Shown: positions 35,154 through 44,640, counted from the stretch's first letter. The stretch is DNA of 64,000 nt from Peribacillus sp044761985 (GCF_044761985.1 NZ_JBIWDK010000004.1:62001-126000), one strand, 5' to 3'. Translations and numbers: made by a program. The notes: a model not told the origin generated them from the letters alone.

Positions 35154-36492
35154 GAAAACTTCCTTGTAATTCCTTATTCTCGAAGAACTGCGGCAAAAAC
35201 TCCTTATGCGCCAAGAGCATTTCATCCAGAATCAATTTCCCCACCCGGTCACTTGGAACTAGTGGGTTGATGGTCATCGCAAGCAGGGCCGTATCATAGT
35301 TGCCTGTTACGGCAGCCTCGATAGCCACCCTTTCAAAGGACTTAATTTGCTGGACGAGTCCGCGAACGGCTACCGGTAATTCACCTACCGTGATCGGTTT
35401 TGGACCATCCTTCGTAATCACACAGCTCACTTCAACGGCTGAATCGTACGGGATTCCTTCAATCGCACCATAATTCATCGTATTGACCGCCTGTATATCA
35501 CGTTTATCCGTATACATGGAATGGATCAACCGCACCGCGGCGTCACTGTAGTAAGCGCCGCCCCGTTCTTCAAGCTGTGGTGGCTTGATGTCTAGATCGA
35601 CGTCTTTATATAGTTCAAATAGTTCCGTTTCCAGCTTTTGTACGACCTCAGCCCTTGTTTCCCCATTTTCTGCATCCTTCAGCTCTTGAGCCAGGATATC
35701 TCCCGTTTTGTAGTAATAATTGTGATATGGGCAAGGAAATAAGTTCAATGCACGAAGGAATTCCGGCTCCCATCCCATCGCATGGATATTCTTCATCGTC
35801 ACCGCTTTATCCGGGTCTGAAATCATATCGATGATTTCCTCTTTCACGCTCTTTCCATCCACGAATACATCCAATCCGTATACCATATGGTTCAATCCGG
35901 CGAAATCAATCCGCACCCGGTCCGGTTCCACCTTCATCAACTCGGCGACACCGCGTTCCATCCCGATCGGCACATTGCATAAACCGACGATTTTAGTGAT
36001 GTTGCTATGACGCAGAACCGCTTCCGTAACCATGCCGGCAGGGTTCGTGAAATTGATCAACCAGGCATTCGGGCAAATCTCTTCCATCTCCCGGGCGATG
36101 TCAAGAATGACAGGAATCGTCCGAAATGCTTTGAACAACCCGCCTGGTCCATTCGTTTCCTGACCGATGACCCCATGCTTCAGCGGAATTTTCTCATCAA
36201 GTGCCCTTGCAGCCAGCTGCCCGACCCGTAATTGGGTCGTGACATAGTCGGCACCCTCTAGAGCTTTCTTACGGTCAAGCGTTAAGTGAATATCGATCGG
36301 CACTCCCGCTTTTTCCACCATCCGTCTTGCCAGCCCGCCGACGATTTCAAGCTTTTCCTTGCCAGCCTCTATATCCACGAGCCAGATTTCACTTACAGGA
36401 AGCTCCTTGTAATATTTAATGAATCCTTCAATCAGTTCCGGCGTATAACTTGAACCTCCGCCTATCGTAACGATTTTCAACCCCTTACTCAT
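35146..36492 (-). CDS. chbF: 6-phospho-beta-glucosidase, GH4 (ChbF/LicH-like)
   Basis: 448 residues, GH4 family that uses NAD and a divalent metal. NAD site GGGSSYTPELIEG (about 11-23), the metal-binding Cys in CNVPIG and GLNHMVYG (about 200). It cleaves phosphorylated disaccharides taken up by the PTS. The operon position (IIB-IIC-IIA-GH4-deacetylase) equals E. coli chbBCA-F-G, and the adjacent deacetylase points to chitobiose over cellobiose or lichenan; LicH is the alternative name. Confidence 0.9.
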   Translation of the reverse strand: MSKGLKIVTIGGGSSYTPELIEGFIKYYKELPVSEIWLVDIEAGKEKLEIVGGLARRMVEKAGVPIDIHLTLDRKKALEGADYVTTQLRVGQLAARALDEKIPLKHGVIGQETNGPGGLFKAFRTIPVILDIAREMEEICPNAWLINFTNPAGMVTEAVLRHSNITKIVGLCNVPIGMERGVAELMKVEPDRVRIDFAGLNHMVYGLDVFVDGKSVKEEIIDMISDPDKAVTMKNIHAMGWEPEFLRALNLFPCPYHNYYYKTGDILAQELKDAENGETRAEVVQKLETELFELYKDVDLDIKPPQLEERGGAYYSDAAVRLIHSMYTDKRDIQAVNTMNYGAIEGIPYDSAVEVSCVITKDGPKPITVGELPVAVRGLVQQIKSFERVAIEAAVTGNYDTALLAMTINPLVPSDRVGKLILDEMLLAHKEFLPQFFENKELQGSFHD

Positions 36493-36836
36493 TCCGCTGT
36501 CCCCTCCTTGATCTTGTTGGCTCCAAGAAACTCTTCTCTCATCTCAATCATTTCAACCGCCAAATCCTTCAAAGTCATCGCCGTCATCAAATGATCCTGT
36601 GCGTGTATCAGGATAATCGGGATGTCTAATTTCTCGCCACCCGCTTCCGCATGAATCAACTGGGTCTGAAATTTATGCGCCTGCAATAATTCCGTCTCCG
36701 CCTCCGCTATCTTCTGCCTGGCTGCTTCGAAATCTTTTTTCTTGGCTTCTTGCAAGGCTTCCATCGCAAAGCTCCGTGCATTTCCACTGTGTAAAACAAG
36801 TTGGAAGGATAACTGATATAATTCTTCTTTTTCCAT
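36489..36836 (-). CDS. chbA: PTS IIA component, lactose/cellobiose/chitobiose family
   Basis: 115 residues from the ATG at 36836; a GTG 9 bp earlier is possible. Typical trimeric helical IIA with the phosphorylated His in IHAQDHLM (near residue 78). Takes phosphate from HPr and hands it to IIB. Its stop overlaps the GH4 start by 4 bp. Length matches E. coli ChbA (116) and LicA. Confidence 0.88.
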   Translation of the reverse strand: MEKEELYQLSFQLVLHSGNARSFAMEALQEAKKKDFEAARQKIAEAETELLQAHKFQTQLIHAEAGGEKLDIPIILIHAQDHLMTAMTLKDLAVEMIEMREEFLGANKIKEGTAE

Positions 36837-36852
36837 GTTCCCCACTTCTTTC

Positions 36853-38208
36853 TTAAAGACTTACTGATTCTGATTCCGAATCCTTAGTAAGCTCCGTTTT
36901 ATTTTTCGAATCGATTTTCACTTGGGCATACACGAATGGCAAGTAGATTACGGTTGAAATGACGAGATTGATTCCTGCCAGGACAGCCCCCGAAACATGG
37001 CCACCTGTCGCCAGGAATCCTCCGACAATCGGCGGGGTCACCCATGGAATTTTGGCTACAATTGGGAAGACCAGACCGCTGCTCACCGCTAAGTACGAAA
37101 TGACTGTAGTAATGATAGGTCCTAAAACGAATGGAACCAACCAGATTGGATTCAATACGATGGGAAGCCCGAAAAGAATCGGTTCGTTGATTTGGAAAAG
37201 TCCCGGGGCCCCACCAAGCCCAATCATCTGTTTATACCGCCTTCTACCGGCTATGATCATCGCAATGATCAAGCCCATCGTTCCGCCTGATCCACCTAGA
37301 TAAACAAAAGCATCAAGAAATGAGCCGGCCAAGACGCCGTATTGGTCCATATCTGTAATACCTTTTGCATACAGATCAATATTCTTTACGCCTGAACTTT
37401 CAAAAAGCGGTGTCGTGATTCCACCAAGGATGTTCGGTCCGTGCAATCCCACCATCCATAAAATATGGACGAAAAAGACAAGAAGGATGGCAAATGGAAG
37501 TGAATCCACGGCCCCTTGCATCGGAGATACAATCACTTTACTTAACCAGTCATTCACGATCTGGCCATTCGTTGCGATACGGAAAAGCAATCCGAACACC
37601 CCGATGATGAAAATGGTTGCCATGCCTGGAATCAATTTGGCAAACGAGCGCCCTACTGCAGGAGGTACACCCTCCGGCATGTTGATCACCAAGAATTTGA
37701 GTTTGGAAAGCCTTACAAAAATCTCCGTCGCAATAAGGGAAACGGCAATTCCCGTAAAGAGAGCGGTTGCATTAAAGTAATTGGTACTGATGAAGCCAGC
37801 TGCCTCGCCTGATACGACTTTGTTATCAACCGTCAGCGAGACCAATCCCATCTGTGGAAGCAATAAGAAGAAACAGGCCGCCGAAATGAGCATCGCCTCG
37901 AATCCATCGTCTCCATAAGATTTAGCAAGTTTATAAGATATACCGAAAACGGCAAAAATGGTCATGAATGCAAAGGTACCGAATGAAATGTCATTGCCAA
38001 GCGTCGTCCAGGTAGGACCGAAAATGGCTTCCATCATTCTTCCGTATGGCTTGATGATTTGCCCTAGATTATTCAATAAAACCGCGAACGATCCGATAAT
38101 TGTAATCGCTATCATTCCAATCAACGTGTCACGAATGGCCAACAGATGTCGGTTATTCCCCAACTTGACTGCAGCCGGCATAATGTACTTATCAATGAAA
38201 GTCATCAT
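36853..38208 (-). CDS. chbC: PTS IIC component, lactose/cellobiose/chitobiose family
   Basis: 451 residues, ten or more hydrophobic segments, matching ChbC and LicC in length (about 452). GNNRHLLAIRDTLIG near the N-terminus and the substrate-binding region NEPILFGLP (about 344-352) are family marks. It moves the disaccharide across the membrane as it is phosphorylated by IIB. Sits between IIB (4 bp) and IIA (7 bp). Confidence 0.92.
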   Translation of the reverse strand: MMTFIDKYIMPAAVKLGNNRHLLAIRDTLIGMIAITIIGSFAVLLNNLGQIIKPYGRMMEAIFGPTWTTLGNDISFGTFAFMTIFAVFGISYKLAKSYGDDGFEAMLISAACFFLLLPQMGLVSLTVDNKVVSGEAAGFISTNYFNATALFTGIAVSLIATEIFVRLSKLKFLVINMPEGVPPAVGRSFAKLIPGMATIFIIGVFGLLFRIATNGQIVNDWLSKVIVSPMQGAVDSLPFAILLVFFVHILWMVGLHGPNILGGITTPLFESSGVKNIDLYAKGITDMDQYGVLAGSFLDAFVYLGGSGGTMGLIIAMIIAGRRRYKQMIGLGGAPGLFQINEPILFGLPIVLNPIWLVPFVLGPIITTVISYLAVSSGLVFPIVAKIPWVTPPIVGGFLATGGHVSGAVLAGINLVISTVIYLPFVYAQVKIDSKNKTELTKDSESESVSL

Positions 38209-38212
38209 ATCC

Positions 38213-38521
38213 TTATTCTCCTTTTATCAAAGTAACAGCTTGTTTGAGCACTTCTTCCCCGTTGCACAAACCATAGAACATCGGATTGATTGTATCGACT
38301 GGAATGCCTTTTGCTGTGCCTGCTTGCTTCATCTTAGAAAGCAGGAACCTAACCTGTGGCCCTAGTAAAACAACATCTGCCTTATCCATTTCTCTGTCCA
38401 CCTCAGTAGAAGACACTGCCCATATGTGGCAATCTATGCCTTGTTCCTTCGCACTTTTCTCCATTTTCGTCACTAGTAAACTCGTAGACATTCCCGCAGA
38501 ACAACATAATAAGATATTCAT
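38213..38521 (-). CDS. chbB: PTS IIB component, lactose/cellobiose/chitobiose family
   Basis: 102 residues, Rossmann-like IIB. Phospho-cysteine Cys7 in LLCCSAGMSTSLL. Receives phosphate from IIA and gives it to the sugar in IIC. First gene of the operon; its promoter faces the divergent GntR gene across a region of inverted repeats (38684-38741). Confidence 0.92.
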   Translation of the reverse strand: MNILLCCSAGMSTSLLVTKMEKSAKEQGIDCHIWAVSSTEVDREMDKADVVLLGPQVRFLLSKMKQAGTAKGIPVDTINPMFYGLCNGEEVLKQAVTLIKGE

Positions 38522-38683
38522 AGATTTCTCCCCTTTTCATTTCTAAATATTCTGTATTTTTGATGTAAATAGGTGCTTCCTTTTCTTATTTCACCTTTTA
38601 CGAATGTATCTCCTCCTTTTTGAGTGGAACATTGGTCATTACCTATATATTCCATTGTATAGTCATTTATATCTAATTTCAAT

Positions 38684-38747
38684 ACAAATTTTAAATTTGT
38701 TACTACAAATAACTTTATAGTTGATTCTTGTTGTAACAAGATATACT
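38684..38747. promoter_or_regulatory. Cluster of inverted repeats in the chb/GntR control region
   Basis: Three repeats: ACAAATTT-T-AAATTTGT (38684-38700), ATTTGT-TACT-ACAAAT (38695-38710) and TCTTGTT-GT-AACAAGA (38726-38741). The third lies directly ahead of a TATACT -10 (38742-38747) for the GntR gene, where a repressor would block it. Exact operator is not proven. Confidence 0.6.
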
Positions 38748-38779
38748 CTAGAAGTAGCGAAAAATGTCTAGGAGGAAGC

Positions 38780-39511
38780 ATGTTGAAAACCACGAATAAA
38801 GTGACAGCCCTTCATTCTGCCGTAAAGGAATCCATCGTTCAAATGATAAAGAATGGGGATTATCAGCCAAACACTAAATTACCGACCGAAGCAGAATTCT
38901 GTAAATCATTCGAAGTGAGCAGGACGACCGTCCGAACAGCCCTCCAACAACTTACCGTGGAAGGGTATGTGTACCGGATTCAAGGTAAGGGAACCTTCGT
39001 TTCAGAAAATAAAGTACGCCAAACACTTACCAGCACGGTTGAAAACTTTTCCGATCAGGTGATGATGCAGGGCAAAAACCCCTCCACCAAGGTCTTGGGT
39101 TTAACGGTCATTGAAGCAAACGCATCCCTTGCCAAACGATTCGACCTTGATATTGGTGATCCCATCAATAAACTCGTTCGGGTGCGTTATGTAGATTCCG
39201 TCCCCCTTCAATACGAAGTCGCCTACCTACCGTGGCATAAAACACCCGGTCTTGATATGAAGGCCTGTGAAACATCCCTTTTCCGACTGCTTAAAAACCA
39301 GTTTAATCTCAAAGTCCTGAAGACCATCGAACATCTGGAACTGGCCCTAGCCGACGAGTCCATTGCAGAAAAACTGGAAATTCCCAATGGATCTCCCTGT
39401 TTCTCGCTTGAAACCCATACGTACGAGGCCGACCAGAGCGTCATCGAATACTCCAAAACCTACTTCAGGGGAGACCGTTCCCATTTCGTAATTGAAAGGA
39501 ATTATGAATGA
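38780..39511 (+). CDS. GntR-family regulator with UTRA ligand domain
   Basis: 243 residues. Winged helix at about 8-72 (PTEAEFCKSFEVSRTTVRTALQQL) and a UTRA ligand domain (about 90-235; chorismate-lyase fold) that in relatives such as BglR, GmuR and NagR binds phosphorylated sugars. It diverges from the chb operon, so it most likely represses it and senses a phosphorylated disaccharide or GlcNAc-6-P. ATG with taggagg ahead of it. Confidence 0.88.
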   Translation: MLKTTNKVTALHSAVKESIVQMIKNGDYQPNTKLPTEAEFCKSFEVSRTTVRTALQQLTVEGYVYRIQGKGTFVSENKVRQTLTSTVENFSDQVMMQGKNPSTKVLGLTVIEANASLAKRFDLDIGDPINKLVRVRYVDSVPLQYEVAYLPWHKTPGLDMKACETSLFRLLKNQFNLKVLKTIEHLELALADESIAEKLEIPNGSPCFSLETHTYEADQSVIEYSKTYFRGDRSHFVIERNYE

Positions 39512-39514
39512 TGC

Positions 39515-39552
39515 AAAAAGAACTGCCCATCATGACATGGACAGTTCTTTTT
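39515..39552 (+). terminator. Terminator of the GntR gene
   Basis: Stem aaaaagaactg / cagttcttttt with inner ccca-tgg pairing, then T's. Confidence 0.85.
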
Positions 39553-39656
39553 GTATCAGAAAACATCATAAGAGAAAATCCGGTGAATAATGGCTTGAAG
39601 AATCTTTTGATTTCCTCTGTCTTTTCTTAACCCGTTCTATATGGGTGACCTTCACA

Positions 39657-40193
39657 CTAGCCTAAAATCATAGTTGTCAAACGGTTTACCGCCGTATGCA
39701 AAGTTTCTTTCCCCTCTACACATGCCATTGCAACACCATAAATGCCCCAACTCCAAAATGTAGCAAGTAAATAATGTTCTTCCTTCACACCATACTCTTT
39801 ATCTAATAAGGCTTGTAAAGTTTCCGTCAATCGTTGTTTAATTTCATGGTCCATTTTCGATTTAAATTCTTCAAGAGCATGTTGACATTGTAGGGATAAA
39901 TCTATTTGAGAACTCATAATAGCCTGTAGCGACATAATAATCGTTTGTTCATCGATGACTTCTTGTAATGCTACTTCTTTAAAAATTTCTTTCGTAAGAA
40001 CTTCTCTTTGAATCTCATCGATTAAATCGTATTTATCCATAAAATGATAGTAAAACGTTGAACGGTTAATCTCTGCTTCTTGTGTAATATCAGCAATGGT
40101 AATATCACTAAATTCCTTTTGTTTAATCAGTCTCATAAAACCATTCATGATACTTTGCCTTGTCCGTTGGATTCGTGGATCTTGTTTTTTCAT
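39657..40193 (-). CDS. TetR-family regulator (azoreductase neighbour)
   Basis: 178 residues from the ATG at 40193 (AAGGTGGG ahead). Helix-turn-helix at about 28-55 (ITIADITQEAEINRSTFYYHFMDK) and the DUF-type C-terminal domain of the DhaS/YbiH-like TetR subfamily. It is downstream of azoR on the same strand with a terminator between, so it may control azoR from its own promoter. Effector unknown. Confidence 0.82.
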   Translation of the reverse strand: MKKQDPRIQRTRQSIMNGFMRLIKQKEFSDITIADITQEAEINRSTFYYHFMDKYDLIDEIQREVLTKEIFKEVALQEVIDEQTIIMSLQAIMSSQIDLSLQCQHALEEFKSKMDHEIKQRLTETLQALLDKEYGVKEEHYLLATFWSWGIYGVAMACVEGKETLHTAVNRLTTMILG

Positions 40194-40279
40194 TCGTACC
40201 CACCTTCTCAAAACACTATAATTTCTAACACTTGTTGGATGAATTGAATGACCCGATTATAACAGAAGAATTCCCAGAA

Positions 40280-40324
40280 AAAAAATAAGCAATTCGTGGT
40301 CCATTCATATGAACCACGAATTGC
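40280..40324 (-). terminator. Terminator of azoR
   Basis: 12-bp stem gcaattcgtggt / accacgaattgc, followed on the minus strand by ttatttttttt. Confidence 0.9.
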
Positions 40325-40344
40325 AATATAAAGATAATAGACGA

Positions 40345-40983
40345 TTAGAAGGTTTGGGCTAATTGCTTCGCACGCTCGATGCCTGCTGCTTTAATTTCCT
40401 CAGCTTTAGTTCGCATTGCATCATGTCCTTCAATAAATAAACCTTCAAATTCAGTAATACCCATGATCGCCATCAATTGTTTTAAATAGCGATTGCCAAG
40501 CTCTAAATGTGCTAAAGGGTGACCTTCTGAATAAAAATCACCACGGGCTTGAATGTGAAGCACTTTCTTACCTTGAAGTAAGCCTTCAGAACCTTTTTCT
40601 GTATATTTAAACGTTTTACCAGGTACAGCTACGGCATCAATGTATGCTTTCAGAACTGCTGGGAATAAGTAATTCCATAACGGCGTTACGAATATCATTT
40701 TATCTGCTGAAACAAATTGATCGAGAATTTCGTTTAAGCGACTAACTTTCGCTAATTCCTCAGTTGAAAGAGCGTCCATTGGCTGTCCTGCACGAAGTTT
40801 TCCCCAACCACTGAAAACATCTGCGTCCAAATTTGGAATTTCTTCCTTAAATAAATCCACGGTCACGATTTCATCCGTTGGGTTTGTATCTTTATATGTT
40901 TCAATAAATGCTTTTCCTGCTGCCATACTAGCCGAACGATTTTCATCATTTGGATTTGCTGTAATGAATAACACCTTAGTCAT
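40345..40983 (-). CDS. azoR: FMN-dependent NADH:quinone oxidoreductase / azoreductase
   Basis: 212 residues of the flavodoxin-like AzoR family. FMN sites: N-terminal loop ANPNDENRSAS (about 9-19) and PLWNYLFP (about 100-107). It reduces azo dyes and quinones with two electrons from NADH, protecting against electrophiles. A TetR gene lies downstream and an ACAACA-AC-TGTTGT repeat lies upstream, pointing to induction by such compounds. Confidence 0.9.
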   Translation of the reverse strand: MTKVLFITANPNDENRSASMAAGKAFIETYKDTNPTDEIVTVDLFKEEIPNLDADVFSGWGKLRAGQPMDALSTEELAKVSRLNEILDQFVSADKMIFVTPLWNYLFPAVLKAYIDAVAVPGKTFKYTEKGSEGLLQGKKVLHIQARGDFYSEGHPLAHLELGNRYLKQLMAIMGITEFEGLFIEGHDAMRTKAEEIKAAGIERAKQLAQTF

Positions 40984-41011
40984 AATAATTACCTCTAATT
41001 CTTTTAAATTT

Positions 41012-41025
41012 ACAACAACTGTTGT
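41012..41025. promoter_or_regulatory. Inverted repeat ahead of azoR
   Basis: ACAACA-AC-TGTTGT, perfect 6-bp arms, 29 bp upstream of the azoR start; likely operator. Confidence 0.5.
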
Positions 41026-41186
41026 GAAACTTAGTGTAAAATGATTGATTAACTAAACAAACCATCAATTTTATCGGCTTGTTGCAAATCCAACATTTAG
41101 CTGATATTGACTAAAAAGTGAATAATCAAAATAATCATCAATTAGGTGACCTCATATAAAAATACGGATATTAGCCTTTGTACATG

Positions 41187-41231
41187 TAAAAAGGCATGAG
41201 ATGTATGGATTTCTCCTGTACTCTCATGCCT
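41187..41231 (-). terminator. Terminator of the lipoprotein gene
   Basis: 10-bp stem aggcatgaga / tctcatgcct, U run on the minus strand. Confidence 0.8.
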
Positions 41232-41267
41232 CTTATCTTCATATCATACTTTTAACACGCAGGAAGT

Positions 41268-41867
41268 TTACTCTACCTCTTCCTCACCCTCTAAATCATC
41301 CGGGTAGACGACTTCGTCAAAGACTTTTTGAGTCGCCGCATCTTTAACCGATATCGTAACTTTATACTCATCCGGGCTTGCTCCATTAAAAACTTGATAG
41401 TACATGCCAGTTATCCCTAGTCCCATGGCGGCAAAACCGTCGAAACCATTCTCATATGTTTCTTTATCCACTTCTAAAGTAAACTTTGAAAACGCCTTGT
41501 TATGGGAGACCTCTTTAATGGATGGATAATCTTTGCCATTCTTCATCTCTTCCATTGTCTCTTCCGCATTCTTTTCTAAGTCTTTCATCATTTCCTTATG
41601 CTTAGACTTCGGCATTTTATACGTTAATGATCCGTCCTCGTTTTTCGTCACTTTACTTACACCATCTTTTTTGGCTTCAGCAATGACGCTATCGATGTCC
41701 TCACCTTCAAAGAATGAAGCAGGCAATGTCACTTCTACGTTTAGGAGGCCTTTATCGACCTTCAATGCCCCCTCTTCATCTTTTTTCGATGCATTATCAT
41801 CATCAGATGAGCAGGCTGCAAGCATCGCCATCATTACCATTAAAAAGATAAATCCAAATTTCTTCAT
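41268..41867 (-). CDS. Lipoprotein of unknown function
   Basis: 199 residues. Type II signal peptide with lipobox LAAC (Cys19), then an acidic linker. The mature domain (about 36-195) alternates short strands and a charged helix (HKEMMKDLEKNAEETMEEM). The C-terminus is strongly acidic (DDLEGEEEVE). I do not recognise the family. Monocistronic, membrane-anchored on the outer face. Confidence 0.75.
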   Translation of the reverse strand: MKKFGFIFLMVMMAMLAACSSDDDNASKKDEEGALKVDKGLLNVEVTLPASFFEGEDIDSVIAEAKKDGVSKVTKNEDGSLTYKMPKSKHKEMMKDLEKNAEETMEEMKNGKDYPSIKEVSHNKAFSKFTLEVDKETYENGFDGFAAMGLGITGMYYQVFNGASPDEYKVTISVKDAATQKVFDEVVYPDDLEGEEEVE

Positions 41868-42551
41868 ACCGTATCCCTCCTATATATGTATGATCGATCA
41901 TAATTCTTCAAGTAAAAAAATCATTTCAAATCACTTTAACATTATATAAGAAAAGTATTGATCCAGTATAAGTATTTTTTGTTTCCTTTAATTAAGCAGA
42001 AATTCACATGATACTTACTGGTTATTCTTTATGGGTAGTTCGATTACCTTCAAGTTTTCTTATTGTCGTATGGTTTCTTCCAGATAAGAAATGCTAAGGG
42101 AAAGGACGGTTGGTTACTACTCAATCGATTTGTCATTCAATGAAATCACTAACGCTCCTGATACTATTTCCGAAATCCCCTTGCTTTCCTAGTTAGATGG
42201 CTCTGATTTAATCGTCAATGGACAGTCCCTTCGGAGAATTAATCGGCCACTATCATTTAAAAGAATAATAGGAAATATTCCGAAATAACTTTCTTTTTTC
42301 AGAGTTTCTAAGAACAGGAAATATCGAGAAAATTATGGAATAATTAGGGCGATTCCCTTTCGAAAATAGCCACATTTTTACAAAAATGCTATTAGTAATC
42401 TATTTTTCTAGTTCTTATTGCTTGTGTTTTTGTCGAAAAAAGACGATTATAAAGATAGAAAGCAGACCTGGATGATTTCCCTATCATTGTTCAAGCAATC
42501 GTGTTCATCGGGGTTAGTTTTCTAAACCAATTAAAGGGGAGAAATACAACT
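41868..42551. other. Long upstream region of the aldehyde dehydrogenase gene
   Basis: About 680 bp between divergent genes, AT-rich, with no gene. I looked for a sigma-54 promoter, T-box or Rex-like site and found none that is convincing. A long 5' leader or distant activator site is possible. Confidence 0.4.
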
Positions 42552-44072
42552 ATGATTTATGCTAATCCTAATACAGAAGGTTCTGTCGTACAATTCAAAG
42601 AAAAATACGATAACTTTATTGGTGGAGAATGGGTTGCACCCGTTAAAGGCCAATATTTCGAAAATAAATCACCAGTAACTGGTAAAGTATTCACAAAAGC
42701 TGCTCGTTCTACTGTTGAAGATATCGAATTGGCATTAGATGCTGCACATGCTGCAAAAGCTGCTTGGGGAAAAACTACTCCTGCTGAACGCGCTCGCATT
42801 TTAAACAAAATTGCTGACCGTTTAGAAGAAAACTTAGAAATGATCGCTGTTGCTGAAACTTGGGACAACGGTAAAGCAGTACGTGAAACATTGAATGCCG
42901 ATATTCCATTGGCTATCGATCACTTCCGTTACTTCGCAAGTGCCATTCGTTCTCAAGAAGGCCGCACAACTCAAATAGATAATGATACAGTAGCATACCA
43001 CTTCCAAGAGCCACTTGGTGTTGTTGGACAAATCATCCCTTGGAATTTCCCAATTCTAATGGCTGTTTGGAAAATTGCTCCAGCTCTAGCTGCAGGTAAC
43101 TGTATCGTCATGAAACCAGCTGAACAAACTCCAGCTTCTATCATGGTGTTGGTTGAATTAATTCAAGATATCATCCCTGCTGGTGTTCTTAACATCGTTA
43201 ATGGTTTCGGTATCGAAGTTGGTAAACCACTTGCTACGAACCCACGTATTGCTAAAATTGCTTTCACTGGTTCAACTGCAGTTGGTCGCCAAATCATGCA
43301 ATATGCAACTGAAAACATCATCCCTGTAACACTTGAACTTGGTGGTAAATCACCGAACGTATTCTTTGAAGATGTAATGGATAAAGATGATGCTTACCTA
43401 GATAAAGCAATCGAAGGTATGGTTATGTTCGCATTGAACTCAGGCGAAATCTGTACATGTCCTTCACGTGCTCTTATCCAAGAATCAATCTATGACAAAT
43501 TCATGGAACGTGCACTAGAACGCGTTAAACAAATTAAAGTTGGTAACCCACTTGATACTGAAGTAATGATGGGTGCTCAAGCTTCTAATCAACAAAAAGA
43601 AAAAATCCTTTCTTACATCAAGCTTGGACAAGAAGAAGGCGCTGAATTACTTATCGGTGGAGAAGAAAACAAATTTGATGGAGAACTTGAAACTGGTAAC
43701 TACATCAAACCAACTGTTTTCAAAGGAAACAATAAAATGCGTATCTTCCAAGAAGAAATCTTTGGACCAGTTCTTGCTGTTACTACTTTCAAAGACTTCG
43801 ATGAAGCAATGGAAATCGCAAACGATACTCTTTACGGCTTAGGAGCTGGAGTATGGTCTCGTAGCGGAGATATCGCTTACCGTGCTGGTCGTGGAATCGA
43901 AGCTGGTCGTGTTTGGACAAACACATACCACCAATATCCTGCTGGCGCAGCATTCGGTGGATACAAATTATCAGGTATCGGCCGTGAAAATCACCTAATG
44001 ATGCTTGATCACTATCAACAAACAAAATGTCTATTAGTAAGCTACGCTAAAGACGCTCAAGGATTCTTCTAA
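42552..44072 (+). CDS. NAD-dependent aldehyde dehydrogenase, AldB-like
   Basis: 506 residues from ATG 42552 (aaaggggag ahead; a longer frame exists but lacks a site). Catalytic residues: Cys301 in GEICTCPSR, Glu262 in LELGG, Asn165 in PWNFP. It oxidises acetaldehyde or related aldehydes. Codons are strongly biased to the T/A-ending optimum of highly expressed Bacillus genes, unlike neighbours. It is followed by DUF779, a pairing seen with acetaldehyde dehydrogenases in many bacteria. Confidence 0.9.
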   Translation: MIYANPNTEGSVVQFKEKYDNFIGGEWVAPVKGQYFENKSPVTGKVFTKAARSTVEDIELALDAAHAAKAAWGKTTPAERARILNKIADRLEENLEMIAVAETWDNGKAVRETLNADIPLAIDHFRYFASAIRSQEGRTTQIDNDTVAYHFQEPLGVVGQIIPWNFPILMAVWKIAPALAAGNCIVMKPAEQTPASIMVLVELIQDIIPAGVLNIVNGFGIEVGKPLATNPRIAKIAFTGSTAVGRQIMQYATENIIPVTLELGGKSPNVFFEDVMDKDDAYLDKAIEGMVMFALNSGEICTCPSRALIQESIYDKFMERALERVKQIKVGNPLDTEVMMGAQASNQQKEKILSYIKLGQEEGAELLIGGEENKFDGELETGNYIKPTVFKGNNKMRIFQEEIFGPVLAVTTFKDFDEAMEIANDTLYGLGAGVWSRSGDIAYRAGRGIEAGRVWTNTYHQYPAGAAFGGYKLSGIGRENHLMMLDHYQQTKCLLVSYAKDAQGFF

Positions 44073-44093
44073 ATCGAAAGGATACGATCAAAC

Positions 44094-44456
44094 ATGGTAG
44101 AACGTGTTATTGCAACGAACGAAGCACTTACATTAATAGACTCTATTAAAAAAATACATGGCTCTATCATGTTTTATCAATCCGGCGGCTGTTGTGATGG
44201 ATCTTCTCCGATGTGCTATAGAGAAGGAGATTTTCAACTGGGGGATGCAGACATCCATCTCGGTGCGATTGGCGATGTACCCTTCTACATGCATAAAAGC
44301 CAATACGATTATTGGAAGCACACGCAACTGATCATCGATGCAACTGAAGGACGAGGCCCGGATTTCTCACTTGATAGCGTGGAAGACCAACATTTCATCA
44401 CACGCTCGCGGGTTTTTTCAGAGGAAGAATACCAAGAAGTGAAAAAAGTTTTATAA
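44094..44456 (+). CDS. DUF779 protein (aldehyde dehydrogenase partner)
   Basis: 120 residues. Cys-rich motif GGCCDGSSPMC (about 31-41), a possible metal or thiol site, and conserved DVPFYM. DUF779 genes are found next to acetaldehyde dehydrogenase genes, suggesting a chaperone or regulatory role; unproven. Starts 21 bp after the dehydrogenase gene; terminator follows. Confidence 0.85.
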   Translation: MVERVIATNEALTLIDSIKKIHGSIMFYQSGGCCDGSSPMCYREGDFQLGDADIHLGAIGDVPFYMHKSQYDYWKHTQLIIDATEGRGPDFSLDSVEDQHFITRSRVFSEEEYQEVKKVL

Positions 44457-44462
44457 TATCTA

Positions 44463-44513
44463 GAAGAGCTGTTCCCAAAAGTCGAATTCGGCTATTCGGA
44501 CAGCTCTTTTTTT
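44463..44513 (+). terminator. Terminator of the aldehyde dehydrogenase operon
   Basis: Stem agagctgt / acagctct with a large loop, then a T run. Confidence 0.85.
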
Positions 44514-44604
44514 ACTCTCTATGTGGTATTACTCTTTAATAAATACTTTTAAACTGTTCTTTTATCCTCACATTCCAATGAAGATAATATCCTATCATGG
44601 GGAT

Positions 44605-44640
44605 TTACAAAAAAGCTGCCTAAAAAATGGGGCAGCTTTG
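44605..44640 (-). terminator. Terminator of selO
   Basis: Stem aaagctgcc / ggcagcttt with a 10-nt loop; U run on the minus strand. Confidence 0.85.

Noticed and set aside
41868..42551. Possible sigma-54 promoter, T-box or Rex site ahead of the aldehyde dehydrogenase
   Set aside because: No match to the -24/-12 pattern or other signatures by eye.
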